Of a stretch of DNA of 5,158 nucleotides, positions 1 through 5,158 are shown one piece after another; position 1 is the first letter of the stretch, and each line of letters begins with the position of its first letter. The position numbers were made by a program, and so were the translations under genes. Under the pieces are notes generated by a model, which saw nothing but the letters and a program-made list of their open reading frames with translations, was not told the DNA's origin and did not search any database. The stretch is from Chlamydiae bacterium RIFCSPHIGHO2_12_FULL_49_9 (GTDB taxonomy: Bacteria; Chlamydiota; Chlamydiia; Chlamydiales; SM23-39): assembly GCA_001794935.1 (NCBI GenBank), contig MGLY01000059.1:1-5158 (forward strand), in the 5' to 3' direction.

Positions 1-106
1 AGTAAATCTTCGTAACTGACGTTCATGCTGTTCTAGCTTAGCACGATGGGGAATATTCACCTAAAAATTTTGCTATACCCCCTGAACAAATACGTCCCGC
101 CGCTGG
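1..106. other. Unassigned left-edge sequence
   Basis: No gene can be supported here. All plus-strand frames are broken by stops (for example TAA at 13-15 and TAG at 34-36). The longest open stretches are about 25-30 codons on either strand, without a ribosome binding site or a recognisable motif. Base composition is ordinary compared with the A/T-rich block that follows. It could be the intergenic tail or a decayed end of a gene lying to the left. Confidence 0.3.
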
Positions 107-203
107 TATTAAATACTTTAATTTAAATTAATTATTTATCATTTATTTTTAATTAATAATCAATTAACATTGGTTCTCGTAACTTAACTATTATGAGGAA
201 TCA
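107..203 (+). promoter_or_regulatory. A/T-rich leader and RBS upstream of the unknown operon
   Basis: Bases 107-171 contain no G and only four C. They include a perfect 14-bp palindrome at 118-131 (TTAATTTAAATTAA) and a TTAATTAA at 149-156. Such sequence next to a start codon is typical of a promoter region, but no single -35/-10 pair stands out: an AATAAT at 155-160 and a TTAACA at 164-169 are only candidates. A clear Shine-Dalgarno, GAGG at 195-198, lies five bases before the ATG at 204 and supports that start. Confidence 0.4.
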
Positions 204-1061
204 ATGACTATTCAAGCTATTTTAGCCGCTATGCTCGCCGTTGGAGCCCCTATCGCAAACGAGATCCTAAACGGAGCTTCTATCCAAAGCCGCAAGGAAG
301 CCCCATCTTCCCAGTGGATCTTGGGTTCTGAGAAAATCGCGCAAATCAGAGCTGCCTATGAGAGGGGAGAGTATAGTGATTTTTTGAAAAGTTTAGATGA
401 TTCTTATAGAGAAGTTCGCGCTCAAGACCAGCTCGCATCGCTCGCTCAAATCAGAAACCGGGAAAGTGGCCAAGATCTCAAGAAATGGGAAAATCAGGCC
501 CATTTAATTCAGGAAGAGAGAAATAGCCAGCTTTTAAAAGCGATCCAAAATAATGACACTCTTTTCGCTCAAAAAGTGCGCTCTGCAATTTCTTTAAAAG
601 GCATCGATGAGCAAGACGCCCTTCGCGATCTCTCCCGGTATCGTTTCATGCAGCCTCAGAGCGGGGAAAATAGCGATGAGAACACTCTCATCGATCTCGA
701 TCTCGAATATGAGTATAAGTCGATCCATCTCAACACTCCTTTAAAAAGCGATCTTTCTTCTCAGGAGAGAAGAGAGCTCCATGTCGCTCTTCAAATGGAG
801 AAAATGGACAAAATGAAAAAGGCGGCGGAAACCTTTGAAGACGCGATCTTGAAAAAGAAAATCGCGGTTGTCTCTCAAAACCTTGATAAGATGCTTGCCC
901 AACATTGGGATAAAGTGGACCTCAACGCATTGGCTAGAAACCAAATCAAGCCAGGCACCCCCACCGAGGAAGAAGTAGCATCCATTTTGTCTGCCAATCA
1001 GGCGAAATTTAACCAATTGTTTAAGGAATACTTAGACGGCAGCGCAAAAGGAGAACAATGA
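204..1061 (+). CDS. Hypothetical helical protein, possibly exported (first gene of pair)
   Basis: I do not recognise this 285-residue protein. The ATG start is well supported by GAGG five bases upstream. The N-terminus (about residues 3-19) is hydrophobic and Ala-rich, ending around GAPIANE. It could be a weak signal sequence or membrane anchor, but it lacks the usual early Lys/Arg, so export is uncertain. The rest is charged and looks mostly alpha-helical, with Glu/Lys/Gln/Leu-rich stretches at about 42-145 and 183-235 that may form coiled coils, separated by an acidic, polar linker around 152-170. There are no cysteines and only three tryptophans. It is the first gene of an operon: its TGA overlaps the ATG of the next gene, implying coupled translation. 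A secreted effector, a periplasmic helical protein or a structural partner of its neighbour are all possible. Confidence 0.75.
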   Translation: MTIQAILAAMLAVGAPIANEILNGASIQSRKEAPSSQWILGSEKIAQIRAAYERGEYSDFLKSLDDSYREVRAQDQLASLAQIRNRESGQDLKKWENQAHLIQEERNSQLLKAIQNNDTLFAQKVRSAISLKGIDEQDALRDLSRYRFMQPQSGENSDENTLIDLDLEYEYKSIHLNTPLKSDLSSQERRELHVALQMEKMDKMKKAAETFEDAILKKKIAVVSQNLDKMLAQHWDKVDLNALARNQIKPGTPTEEEVASILSANQAKFNQLFKEYLDGSAKGEQ

Positions 1062-1624
1062 TGTCAGTTCCGGTACAAGATCTCGGATTAGAAAATTCTC
1101 TCCGCCAAGAGATTATTAAAAACCGACTGGAGAGAATCGGAGATTCCGGTTCTGTTTGGGTTGCTATTCATACCGGGATAATTGAGTCGTTTGAGAGCAA
1201 TCGGGAAAGGCAAGAACAGGTTCGCAAGATGTTTTTGGATCGTGCAGATCGACTTCAGCCGATGATACAAGAGCGCTACTTTGCACATCTCAGCTCTTTT
1301 TACTCATCACTGCTAGCGCCTTTTAATTGCGCTGAGCTTCATGAGATCAAAAAGTTTTCAAAATTACCTCCTCTTGAAGCAGCTCTTGCTTCTTTGAGCA
1401 AATTGGATGCCCTTCTTGTGAATGGCGCTATTTGTCCTCGGTATCAGCCACGCGAACAGGAGGTTTCAAATTGTGCTCTTTCTGAATTGGCTCATAGACA
1501 AACCGTGATTGGAAAGTTTTGCCGTGCGGAGAGAAGGGGAATGGAGTCTCAAAGAGAGACAATGCGTTTATCTTTGATACAAGAGATAATGCTTGAGATA
1601 CCACAGTTTCTCTGGCAGAGCTAA
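1058..1624 (+). CDS. Hypothetical helical protein (second gene of pair)
   Basis: This is a 188-residue protein that I do not recognise. The frame opens with two consecutive ATGs (1058 and 1061) behind a strong AAGGAG (1048-1053) placed inside the end of the upstream gene. The second ATG has the more usual spacing, so the protein may be 187 residues. Translation is probably coupled to the upstream gene through the ATGA overlap. There is no signal peptide or membrane segment. It is basic-acidic and largely helical, with four cysteines (91, 126, 139, 155). The segment around residues 70-110 (FYSSLLAPFNCAELHEIKKF...) faintly recalls the helical pattern of DUF2059-type proteins, but this is an impression, not an assignment. 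The tight pairing suggests that the two proteins act together, for example as chaperone and substrate or as a complex; that is inference. Confidence 0.72.
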   Translation: MMSVPVQDLGLENSLRQEIIKNRLERIGDSGSVWVAIHTGIIESFESNRERQEQVRKMFLDRADRLQPMIQERYFAHLSSFYSSLLAPFNCAELHEIKKFSKLPPLEAALASLSKLDALLVNGAICPRYQPREQEVSNCALSELAHRQTVIGKFCRAERRGMESQRETMRLSLIQEIMLEIPQFLWQS

Positions 1625-1629
1625 CGAAA

Positions 1630-1643
1630 GCCACGCAGGTGGC
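1630..1643 (-). terminator. Weak hairpin terminator candidate after tRNA-Leu
   Basis: A perfect 5-bp stem, GCCAC with GTGGC around a 4-base loop, lies 12 bases beyond the tRNA-Leu 3' end. On the minus strand it is followed by TTTCGTT, a broken T-run, so it could end the exbB-exbD-tRNA transcript. On the plus strand it has no T-run. The stem is short, so efficiency is doubtful. Confidence 0.35.
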
Positions 1644-1655
1644 GCAATTGATAAT

Positions 1656-1658
<3 letters not shown>
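1644..1658. repeat. Small perfect inverted repeat at tRNA-Leu 3' end
   Basis: GCAATT and AATTGC flank a 3-base loop (GAT), giving a 6-bp hairpin that abuts the GCCAC/GTGGC hairpin and reaches into the last bases of the tRNA acceptor stem. It may mark the tRNA 3' trailer or form part of a two-way termination region. Confidence 0.4.
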
Positions 1659-1737
<79 letters not shown>

Positions 1738-1778
1738 TAAAGATGGATTTGCCAGTTTAGCGGGTGAGGGCGTTTCAA

Positions 1779-2243
1779 TCAATCCTGAAACGGCTCATAG
1801 ACCGGATGGGCGGCAAAGCCCAGCTCCCGGACGGCAAAGATCGCGCGGGCGATCGGCTCCCATGGGGCTTTTCTGTCGATATGGAGAAGCACTTCCGTTT
1901 TTGATTTGTCCTGGGGTAAGATGCCAATTTTATATTGGCGGGCGAGCTCTTCTTGAAGAGAGGCTGTTGTTTGCATTGGGTACTTTTTAAATTCGGTCAG
2001 CCAATGAAGAGAGCCGTCGGCTGCAATGCTGAGATTGATTTGGTGGGTTTCCGCTTTAGCTTTAAGGCCTGCTTGCCCTTTTTCAGGCTTGAGAGTGGCA
2101 AGGGAGATGTCCGCATCATAGAGGGCGGCGCGGGAGATGGCGAGAGTCGCAAAGAGCGCCAGCATGAGGAAGAGAAAGTCGATCATGGGCGCAAAGTTGA
2201 AATTGTGGGCCGGCTTAATCTCGTCGTGAGGAATCAGCTCCAC
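1779..2243 (-). CDS. exbD: ExbD/TolR-family proton-channel subunit
   Basis: This 154-residue protein has the ExbD/TolR layout: a short cytoplasmic N-terminus, one membrane helix (about residues 17-38), then a periplasmic domain (about 60-150). The helix begins FAPMIDFLFLML. Asp22 there matches the single essential membrane aspartate of the family (Asp25 in E. coli ExbD), which carries protons through the ExbB pore. The domain ends with the usual helix-strand pattern (ARAIFAVRELGFAAHPV). The start is GTG, two bases after the exbB stop, with AGAGGTG about five bases upstream and overlapping the end of exbB; this tight spacing implies an operon and balanced synthesis. It would energise a TonB- or Tol-type partner across the envelope. 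ExbD cannot be told from TolR by sequence alone; exbD is the usual name in Chlamydiota. Confidence 0.88.
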   Translation of the reverse strand: MELIPHDEIKPAHNFNFAPMIDFLFLMLALFATLAISRAALYDADISLATLKPEKGQAGLKAKAETHQINLSIAADGSLHWLTEFKKYPMQTTASLQEELARQYKIGILPQDKSKTEVLLHIDRKAPWEPIARAIFAVRELGFAAHPVYEPFQD

Positions 2244-2245
2244 AA

Positions 2246-2965
2246 TTACACCTCTTTTCTAGAGTCGATGAGCGCGCTTAAGGTCAGCGCCCTATTTTCT
2301 GCAAAACTCAGCGTTTTGACCATTCGGTAGCGAAGCGTTGTATAGAAGATCATTGCAAGGATCGCTACAATGAGACCTGCAACTGTTGTGCCGACGGCGA
2401 TCCCAAGTCCATCGAAGAGGGCATTGATGCTCTCAATAGAGCGGTTCACGTCGTAAAAGGCGTAAAACATCCCGATCACTGTTCCGAGAAGTCCAAGCAT
2501 GGGGGCGATGATAACGATGTCATTGAGAAGAGAAAGGCGCTGCCAGAAGGCGGTCGAGGCCCTTTTTCCCTCCGATTTCATCGCATCGTGCATCACCTGG
2601 GGACCGAATTTGCGGGTGATCAGGCCTGCCTCCATGAGGGAGCTCAGGAGGTTGTCCTGCTTTGAGCAGAGGGTCTCGGCTGCGTCATAGCGGCCCGAGG
2701 CGAGGAGATTTTGGAGCTCTTTGGCAAATGGGTCGGGGCAGATGTCTTTCGAGCGGAAGGTGGCGAGGCTATAGAGCCAAATGGCCATGGAGGCGACCGA
2801 CATCACCGAAAGGAGGGTGTAGATCAGCGGGGCCGAACCAAAGATTTTTTTGAGATCGAGCAGCTGCGCTTCAGCGGTAAGTTCTTTTTTCGGAAGGGGC
2901 GCGTCAGCGAAGAGGCCCGCTTGCATCGGGGCCAAGCTCAGGATAAGTCCAACAATCCATCTCAT
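2246..2965 (-). CDS. exbB: ExbB/TolQ/MotA-family proton-channel subunit
   Basis: This 239-residue inner-membrane protein forms the pore around ExbD. An N-terminal hydrophobic segment (1-20, ending near LFADA) looks like a signal sequence or extra helix. Three membrane helices follow, at about 45-70, 148-173 and 185-212. Helix 2 carries the family signature APMLGLLGTVIGM (154-166), and helix 3 reads GIAVGTTVAGLIVAI, with the conserved Thr and Gly-Leu. Between helices 1 and 2 lies the cytoplasmic helical domain (about 71-147). The ATG has a strong AAGGAG six bases upstream (minus strand). It is the first gene of the exbB-exbD unit and is divergent from trmB. Oddly, helix 3 lacks the glutamate (GIAEAL) and the Ala-Ile-Pro kink seen in E. 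coli ExbB/TolQ. Exact partner (TonB-like or Tol) cannot be decided here. Confidence 0.9.
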   Translation of the reverse strand: MRWIVGLILSLAPMQAGLFADAPLPKKELTAEAQLLDLKKIFGSAPLIYTLLSVMSVASMAIWLYSLATFRSKDICPDPFAKELQNLLASGRYDAAETLCSKQDNLLSSLMEAGLITRKFGPQVMHDAMKSEGKRASTAFWQRLSLLNDIVIIAPMLGLLGTVIGMFYAFYDVNRSIESINALFDGLGIAVGTTVAGLIVAILAMIFYTTLRYRMVKTLSFAENRALTLSALIDSRKEV

Positions 2966-2987
2966 TAAAATCTCCTTTTAGTGATGG

Positions 2988-3017
2988 AACATAGCAATTC
3001 AATGTGGAATTGCGCAA
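2988..3017 (-). promoter_or_regulatory. Candidate exbB promoter
   Basis: On the minus strand, TTGCGC (3017-3012) and TATGTT (2993-2988) are separated by 18 bases, giving a predicted start about 20 bases before the exbB ribosome site. Matches to consensus are moderate (3/6 and 4/6). The main support is position: exbB has only this region upstream before the divergent gene begins. Confidence 0.3.
2994..3013. promoter_or_regulatory. Operator-like inverted repeat between exbB and trmB
   Basis: GCAATTC and GAATTGC form perfect 7-bp arms around six bases. The repeat fills the spacer of the candidate exbB promoter. A further overlapping repeat (GGAATT 3006-3011 with AATTCC 3020-3025) places AATT cores at 2996, 3008 and 3020, exactly 12 bases apart. 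This is the geometry of a dimeric repressor site, but no known regulator motif was recognised. Confidence 0.35.
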
Positions 3018-3027
3018 GAAATTCCGC

Positions 3028-3033
3028 TATAAT
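3028..3033 (+). promoter_or_regulatory. Candidate trmB -10 box
   Basis: A perfect TATAAT sits eight bases before the GTG at 3041. The best -35 at 17-base spacing is a weak TGGAAT (3005-3010, 3/6). If it is used, transcription would begin around 3040, which argues that trmB translation starts at or after 3041 on an almost leaderless message. Confidence 0.35.
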
Positions 3034-3040
3034 CGCGCTC

Positions 3041-3736
3041 GTGAAAGATCGCGTAAATCTCCCAAATACCAAAGACCCAGTTTGTGGACGGTCTCTAAGA
3101 ATTCCTTTTGAGTGGCCCGACAGGTATCCCGCTTTTCTTGAGAAGTTTCTCTACATTCCCAGATTATATGAGAGGCATGCATCGATTGAGAAGTGGTCCC
3201 TGCTTTTTGAAAAGGATCAACCGGTTGTGATTGAATATTGCAGCGGCAACGGACAGTGGATCGGAAAAAAAGCAAAAGAAAATCCCCATTTGAATTGGGT
3301 CGCTGTGGAAAAGATGTTCGAGCGGGCTAAAAAATGTTGGCTTGTAGGTCAAAGAGAGGGGTTGAGCAACCTGTACGTTGTCTGTGGAGATGCAATTACA
3401 TTCACAAAATTCTATGCTCCGATAGAGAGCGTAGAAGAGATCTATGTCAACTTCCCAGATCCCTGGCCTAAATGGAGACACGCCAAACACAGAGTTGTTG
3501 CGGCGCCTTTTTTACGCGAGCTTTTGAGGATAGTGAAGAGAGGCGGAAGGGCAACTTTTGTGACAGATGATGAGCCTTACGTTCTTTTCATGTTAAGCGA
3601 GCTGAAAAAATGCCCCGAGTGGGCGCAGCTTGATGCGCCTTTTGATGCGCAAAGTTACGGAAGCTCCTTTTTTGCCGAGCTTTGGAAGAAAAAAGGGAAA
3701 GAGATCCACTATCTTCTTTTTGAGAGAGTTTTATGA
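3041..3736 (+). CDS. trmB: tRNA (guanine-N7-)-methyltransferase
   Basis: TrmB transfers a methyl group from S-adenosylmethionine to N7 of G46 in the variable loop of tRNAs. From the GTG at 3041 the protein has 231 residues, close to the roughly 224 of chlamydial TrmB as I recall it. The AdoMet loop is VIEYCSGNG (63-71), followed by NWVAVEKMFERA (85-96), the VCGDA strand (114-118), and the TrmB signature FPDPWPKWRHAKHR (138-151), whose Asp and Arg/His residues bind substrate; TDDEPY (175-180) is the C-terminal family motif. The start is uncertain: in-frame GTG 2981 and ATG 2984 would add 19-20 residues, but that extension lacks family similarity, has no Shine-Dalgarno and would cover the divergent promoter region. 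The stop overlaps the next ATG by four bases, so the downstream gene is probably coupled to it. Confidence 0.9.
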   Translation: MKDRVNLPNTKDPVCGRSLRIPFEWPDRYPAFLEKFLYIPRLYERHASIEKWSLLFEKDQPVVIEYCSGNGQWIGKKAKENPHLNWVAVEKMFERAKKCWLVGQREGLSNLYVVCGDAITFTKFYAPIESVEEIYVNFPDPWPKWRHAKHRVVAAPFLRELLRIVKRGGRATFVTDDEPYVLFMLSELKKCPEWAQLDAPFDAQSYGSSFFAELWKKKGKEIHYLLFERVL

Positions 3737-4551
3737 TTCGATTGCCCTGTGAGCCGCGCGATGATTTAGATTGGATGAAGCAAATCGAAGAGGCTGAGAA
3801 GAGAGAAGAGATCGTTTGGGAATTTTCTCTCGGATTGGACGCCCCCTATTTCCCTTTGGAGGAGGAGCTTAGATTTCAGGCGCTCTCTTTGGCTTTGACG
3901 AAGTTTGCTAAAGAGATCTGGCCTCAATTTGAAAAGAAGACAAAATCTGCTGTTTTATATCGGGGATCTGCCGATTTTAGCCTCTTTTTTAAATGGAGTG
4001 AGACGCTAGAGGCAAATTTTGAAAAATGGAAAGAGGGGAGGCTTTTGGCAAACGATGAGCATTTGAGGCGCGTTTTTTGTTTGGAGAGCTTTGTTGCTTA
4101 TTTCCAGATGCTCGCCCATAAACTGCCCGACGAACTGTCTCTTGTCCTCGAATTTGAGGGGGAAGGTCTTGGCACTTTGGCAGAGAGGCATCACCTTCTG
4201 TCTTTGGAGAGATTCCGGCATTTTATTGTGGAAAGGACGCCGGCTCGGGTAGGGGTTTGCTTTCCACCCGATGAGGCGTGTGGGGAAGAAGTTCTGGGGC
4301 GCCTGGATCGGGTATTAAAAAATTTGAAAGAGCCGTTTAAGGCGATTCCTGAACCCTTCTTGACAGAAGGATGGGATGGGATCGATATGATTTATGTTCT
4401 CTCTGATCAGATCAGTCCTGTCGGCAAAAGGATGCTCATGGGGTTTTCTGCAGCCGGCGGCCGGGTTGCCGTCGAGGGGAAAAGTCTGGGGATTCCGAAC
4501 GAAGTGAGCTCTGAAGCTTTTTGGGAGGAGGTTCGGGGCAGAGGGATTTGA
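3733..4551 (+). CDS. Hypothetical protein coupled to trmB
   Basis: I do not recognise this 272-residue protein. The ATG start overlaps the trmB stop (ATGA), which points to translational coupling. There is no signal peptide or membrane helix, so it should be cytoplasmic. The N-terminal half is rich in aromatic and acidic residues, with a distinctive stretch FSLGLDAPYFPLEEELRFQA (31-50) and VLYRGSADFSLFFKW (74-88). The second half alternates hydrophobic strands and helices (VLEFEGEG 138-145, ARVGVCFPP 171-179, IDMIYVLSD 217-225, GGRVAVEG 242-249), suggesting an alpha/beta fold. These segments look like motifs kept by selection, so a conserved lineage-specific protein is likely. A role linked to tRNA or RNA metabolism follows only from its neighbour. 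The final six codons and stop lie inside the antisense tRNA-Pro gene. Confidence 0.78.
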   Translation: MIRLPCEPRDDLDWMKQIEEAEKREEIVWEFSLGLDAPYFPLEEELRFQALSLALTKFAKEIWPQFEKKTKSAVLYRGSADFSLFFKWSETLEANFEKWKEGRLLANDEHLRRVFCLESFVAYFQMLAHKLPDELSLVLEFEGEGLGTLAERHHLLSLERFRHFIVERTPARVGVCFPPDEACGEEVLGRLDRVLKNLKEPFKAIPEPFLTEGWDGIDMIYVLSDQISPVGKRMLMGFSAAGGRVAVEGKSLGIPNEVSSEAFWEEVRGRGI

Positions 4552-4607
4552 ACCCCCGACCTACTGGTCCCAAACCAGTCGCGCTAGCCAAACTGCGCTA
4601 TGCCCCG
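4533..4607 (-). tRNA. tRNA-Pro (anticodon UGG)
   Basis: The reverse complement folds as a 75-base tRNA. The acceptor stem CGGGGCA/TGCCCCG is perfect with discriminator A. The D stem is GCGC/GCGC, the anticodon stem ACTGG/CCAGT encloses TTTGGGA, giving anticodon UGG (proline codons CCA and other CCN), and the T arm is GGGGG-TTCAAAT-CCCTC. The C1-G72 first pair fits bacterial tRNA-Pro. The CCA end is not encoded. It lies antisense to the end of the 272-residue gene, overlapping it by 19 bases. No hairpin plus T-run is visible downstream on its strand. Confidence 0.95.
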
Positions 4608-4627
4608 TATCGGTTAGAGCGGTGAGT

Positions 4628-4655
4628 TTAACAAAGAAACGGATTTAAATATAGA
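4628..4655 (+). promoter_or_regulatory. Candidate pgi promoter
   Basis: TTAACA (4628-4633, 5/6 to consensus) and TATAGA (4650-4655, 4/6) are separated by 16 bases in an A/T-rich stretch, placing a start near 4662 and a short leader of about 30 bases before pgi. On the other strand a TATATT (4653-4648) could serve tRNA-Pro, overlapping this site. Confidence 0.4.
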
Positions 4656-4690
4656 AATATCCTATTTTGTGGAGTGGGAGAGAAGGGTCT

Positions 4691-5158
4691 ATGACAGTGT
4701 TCAATCAGCTTGCCGCCTATAAACAGCTTAAAATTTTAAGTGAAAAGGCGATCGATCTATCTATGCCGGGCGTTTTGACGCCGGAGAGGATCCAGAAGAT
4801 GGCGCTATCTGCCGTCGGCTTTCAACTTCTTTATGGAACCGAGCGGGTGACAGATGAGGTTTTGCTCGCCCTTTGCGCTCTTGCGAGAGAGGCGCGCGCT
4901 GTTGAGAAAATGGCTTTGATGCAAAGCGGCGAAGTATTGAACAAGATCGAGGGTTTTGAGAGTGAAAACCGCTCGGTCCTTCACACGGCGATGCGCGATC
5001 AGTTTGAGACGAGACATTTGGGGGTAGCGGGAGCTGCTGCTCAAAAAGCGGAAAATGAGCTCAAAAAACTGGAGAGCTTTTTAGAGAAAATCGACCCGAA
5101 ATTCACCGATCTCGTTCAGATCGGCATCGGCGGCTCGGATCTTGGGCCAAGAGCTCTT
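4691..5158 (+). CDS. pgi: Glucose-6-phosphate isomerase, N-terminal part (runs off window)
   Basis: PGI interconverts glucose 6-phosphate and fructose 6-phosphate in the cytoplasm, linking glycolysis, gluconeogenesis and the pentose phosphate pathway. The frame is open from the ATG at 4691 to the window end (156 codons); the family is usually about 450-560 residues, so roughly two thirds is missing. The N-terminus MTVFNQLAAYKQL is followed by GEVLNKIEG (80-88), ENRSVLHTAMRD (92-103), the equivalent of the family's E-x-R-x-VLH-x-A-x-R region, and IGIGGSDLGPRAL (144-156), the glycine-rich sugar-phosphate-binding segment that is diagnostic of PGI. A purine-rich AGAAGGG just before the ATG is a possible ribosome site. 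The stretch between GEVLN and NRSVLH appears a few residues longer than in E. coli PGI. Confidence 0.92.
   Translation, partial: MTVFNQLAAYKQLKILSEKAIDLSMPGVLTPERIQKMALSAVGFQLLYGTERVTDEVLLALCALAREARAVEKMALMQSGEVLNKIEGFESENRSVLHTAMRDQFETRHLGVAGAAAQKAENELKKLESFLEKIDPKFTDLVQIGIGGSDLGPRAL

Noticed and set aside
741..1016. Minus-strand open frame of 91 codons opposite the first unknown gene
   Set aside because: No ribosome site, and the plus-strand gene has a good start, continuous charged helical content and an operon link.
1771..1792. 7-bp hairpin CGTTTCA/TGAAACG at the exbD stop codon, considered as a terminator
   Set aside because: No T-run follows on the minus strand, and it would separate exbD from tRNA-Leu without clear reason; it may be chance.
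1935..2330. Plus-strand open frame of 131 codons
   Set aside because: It is antisense to exbD and the end of exbB, with low-complexity Gly/Glu/Arg content and no ribosome site.
2499..2968. Several plus-strand open frames opposite exbB
   Set aside because: They mirror the exbB coding bias; the composition is Arg/Gly-rich and without motifs.
3027..3490. Two minus-strand open frames opposite trmB
   Set aside because: The plus-strand frame carries the full TrmB signature; the opposite frames are shadows.
4805..5044. Minus-strand open frame of 79 codons
   Set aside because: It is antisense to pgi, whose frame is open and carries diagnostic motifs.

Overview
The window looks like a piece of a Chlamydiota chromosome, most likely an environmental (Waddlia/Parachlamydia/Estrella-like) lineage. 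The best evidence is the TrmB protein, whose CSGNG AdoMet loop and overall layout resemble the short chlamydial TrmB, together with a chlamydial-style PGI N-terminus and an ExbB/ExbD pair. The assignment rests on remembered family patterns, not on a search.

Layout from left to right. Bases 1-203 hold no recognisable gene; the part next to the first gene is extremely A/T-rich and lacks G for 65 bases. Then comes a two-gene plus-strand operon (204-1061 and 1058-1624, ATGA overlap) encoding two helical proteins of unknown function. A 31-bp convergent gap filled by two small perfect hairpins follows. On the minus strand lie tRNA-Leu(UAG) (1656-1737), exbD (1779-2243, GTG start) and exbB (2246-2965), in transcription order exbB-exbD-tRNA-Leu. 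A compact divergent region (about 2966-3040) carries a perfect inverted repeat and candidate promoters for exbB (minus) and trmB (plus). On the plus strand, trmB is translationally coupled by an ATGA overlap to an unrecognised 272-residue protein, whose last codons run into the 3' end of an antisense tRNA-Pro(UGG) (4533-4607, minus). After an 83-bp gap with a plausible promoter, the first 156 codons of pgi (glucose-6-phosphate isomerase) run off the right edge.

Functional picture. ExbB/ExbD would form an inner-membrane proton channel that energises a TonB- or Tol-like envelope partner; no tonB, tolB or pal gene is present in the window. TrmB makes m7G46 in tRNAs, and two tRNA genes lie nearby. 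PGI is central glycolysis. The unknown pair on the left and the TrmB-coupled protein are the least explained parts. I found no CRISPR array, intact insertion sequence, phage gene or clear new defence or metabolic system.
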